From contig CANQMB010000054.1 of NCBI GenBank assembly GCA_947624845.1, positions 1 to 7,223 of the forward strand: a stretch of 7,223 nt of DNA, written 5' to 3'. Of the stretch, positions 6,261 to 7,223 are shown one piece after another. Positions within the stretch are counted from its first letter, which is position 1; the number at the start of each line of letters is the position of its first letter. Below the pieces are notes generated by a model that saw only the letters and a program-made list of their open reading frames with translations, was not told where the DNA came from and did no database searches. A program made the position numbers and the translations under genes. The DNA is from an uncultured Bacilli bacterium. GTDB taxonomy: Bacteria; Bacillota_I; Bacilli_A; RF39; UBA660.

Positions 6261-6905
6261 TTAATAATCTAGTCCATGAACCCAATTTTCTACTTCATTT
6301 TGACTTGTTTCTGAATCGAATCTTTTCCCATCAATCCAATTTATATTTTTATTATAATTTTTAAGAGTACTTAAACTACCACTGATTCCTGTACTTCCTG
6401 ATGTACAAAAAGGAATCACTGTCTTATCATTTAGATTATGATTATCTAAAAATGTTAAGATGATTTTAGGAACATCTCCCCACCAAATAGGATAACCTAA
6501 ATATATCACATCATAAGACTCTACATTTATTTTGTTTTCTATTTCAGGTCTAGCATTAGAATCATTTTGTTCTTTATTTGCTCTTGAATTATCGTTTCCA
6601 TAATTTAAATCATTATCCATATATTTTTCTTTTGGAACAATTTCAAATAAATCCCCATTGGTTGCATTTTTGATATATTCAGCCACTTTTTTTGTATTTC
6701 CTGTTGCTGAAAAATAAATGATGGCAATATTTTGATTATCATTTGTATTTTCTTCTTGCGTTTCATTGCTATTTTGATTTTCTGATGTATTTGTATTTGA
6801 ATTATTTGAAGATTCTTCTTTGCTATTAGAACTTATAAACCAAAATCCAATTCCTACTACAATTACTACTATTGTAATAATTAAAGCTATTATTTTTTTA
6901 TTCAT
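6261..6905 (-). CDS. Membrane-anchored, probably extracellular flavodoxin (Flavodoxin_4-like)
   Basis: A 214-residue FMN-binding electron carrier fused to an N-terminal anchor. MNKK is followed by a hydrophobic helix (about 5-25), then a Ser/Asn/Glu/Thr linker (26-58), then a complete flavodoxin domain (59-214). In that domain the phosphate-binding loop is SATGNT (66-71), the YGNDNSRA and ARPEI blocks lie at 102-121, the flavin-side loop is GYPIWWGDVP (137-146), and CTSGSTGISGS (167-177) is the second loop. Basic residues before the helix and none just after it favour C-outside topology, so the domain should face the cell exterior. There is no lipobox cysteine, so an uncleaved anchor or a signal-peptidase-I substrate is expected. 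AAGGAG lies 11 bases before the ATG. It sits between the aldo/keto reductase and a second, soluble flavodoxin. The electron donor and acceptor are unknown; external electron transfer or quinone reduction are guesses. Confidence 0.9.
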   Translation of the reverse strand: MNKKIIALIITIVVIVVGIGFWFISSNSKEESSNNSNTNTSENQNSNETQEENTNDNQNIAIIYFSATGNTKKVAEYIKNATNGDLFEIVPKEKYMDNDLNYGNDNSRANKEQNDSNARPEIENKINVESYDVIYLGYPIWWGDVPKIILTFLDNHNLNDKTVIPFCTSGSTGISGSLSTLKNYNKNINWIDGKRFDSETSQNEVENWVHGLDY

Positions 6906-6930
6906 AATATTTTAATCTCCTTAAATTTAT

Positions 6931-7223
6931 TTAATACCAATCGTGTTTTTCATTTCTATCTAAAGCATTTATTTGTTTCATTTCATCTTCAGTTAATTCA
7001 AATCCGTAAATATCCGTATTCTCTTTAATGTGATCTGGATTAGAAGATCCTGGTATTACAACTACACCTTTTTGTAAATTCCAGCGAAGTATGACTTGTG
7101 CTGATGACACATTATGATTATTTGCTATTTTGACTATTGTTTCATCATTTAATAACTCGCTAGTATGACCTCTTCCTCCAAATGGATACCAACCTTGTAC
7201 GACAATACCTAAACTTTGAATAA
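6931..7223 (-). CDS. Aldo/keto reductase, C-terminal part (cut by the window edge)
   Basis: The frame is open from the right edge to a TAA at 6931-6933, giving the last 96 or so residues of an NADPH-dependent aldo/keto reductase, which reduces aldehydes or ketones in the cytoplasm. Visible signatures are GIVVQGWYPFGGRG, with the W-P-F-G block near the cofactor site, then ANNHNVSSAQVILRWNLQKG, then VVVIPGSSNPDHIKEN, the NADP-binding block with the Ile-Pro-Gly-Ser motif, and the tail TEDEMKQINALDRNERHDWY. The catalytic Tyr/Lys/Asp/His residues lie in the missing N-terminal part. The stop is 25 bases upstream of the anchored flavodoxin ATG, so it is probably an upstream gene of the same transcript. 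The operon promoter must lie beyond the window. Confidence 0.93.
   Translation of the reverse strand, partial: IQSLGIVVQGWYPFGGRGHTSELLNDETIVKIANNHNVSSAQVILRWNLQKGVVVIPGSSNPDHIKENTDIYGFELTEDEMKQINALDRNEKHDWY

Overview
The window is AT-rich, with strong AAGGAG/AGAGGTG-type ribosome binding sites, tightly packed and overlapping genes, and Bacillota-type protein families (a His-type signal peptidase of the SipW/S26B kind, a cupin plus CMD pair, Flavodoxin_4-like proteins). This fits a low-GC Gram-positive of the Bacillota, plausibly an anaerobic gut Erysipelotrichia, Clostridia or Mollicutes-like relative; the genus cannot be read from the sequence. TGG is used for Trp, no in-frame TGA is seen, and TAA ends almost every gene.

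Region 1 (about 1-2930, minus strand) is a two-gene surface module. A good promoter at 2904-2931 drives a 689-residue exported protein packed with Cys/His pairs that resemble small zinc-binding knuckles, including three tandem units of about 60 residues and a Glu/Lys/Val-rich tail. It overlaps or abuts a membrane-bound signal peptidase with a Ser-His catalytic pair and an unusual Lys/Glu-rich cytoplasmic tail. The peptidase probably processes the surface protein, as SipW does for its operon partners. A cluster of small hairpins lies just downstream.

Region 2 (about 3011-5002, plus strand) is the back end of a nitrate/sulfonate/taurine-class ABC importer. The substrate-binding protein has lost its front part and carries in-frame stops, but the ATPase and permease are intact and overlap translationally. 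A hairpin with flanking A and T runs forms a terminator shared with the convergent operon.

Region 3 (5001-7223, minus strand) is a redox operon read right to left: an aldo/keto reductase (cut by the window edge), a membrane-anchored flavodoxin with an apparently extracellular domain, a soluble flavodoxin interrupted by one TAG codon, a carboxymuconolactone-decarboxylase-family protein, and a cupin. Gaps are 13-28 bases or overlaps, so they are probably one transcript whose promoter lies beyond the right edge. Such clusters are usually associated with quinone, aldehyde or other electrophile and oxidative stress handling, but the substrate cannot be deduced here.

The most unusual points are the Cys/His-repeat surface protein paired with its own signal peptidase, the outward-facing flavodoxin, the single TAG inside an otherwise intact flavodoxin, and the beheaded binding protein at the divergent junction.
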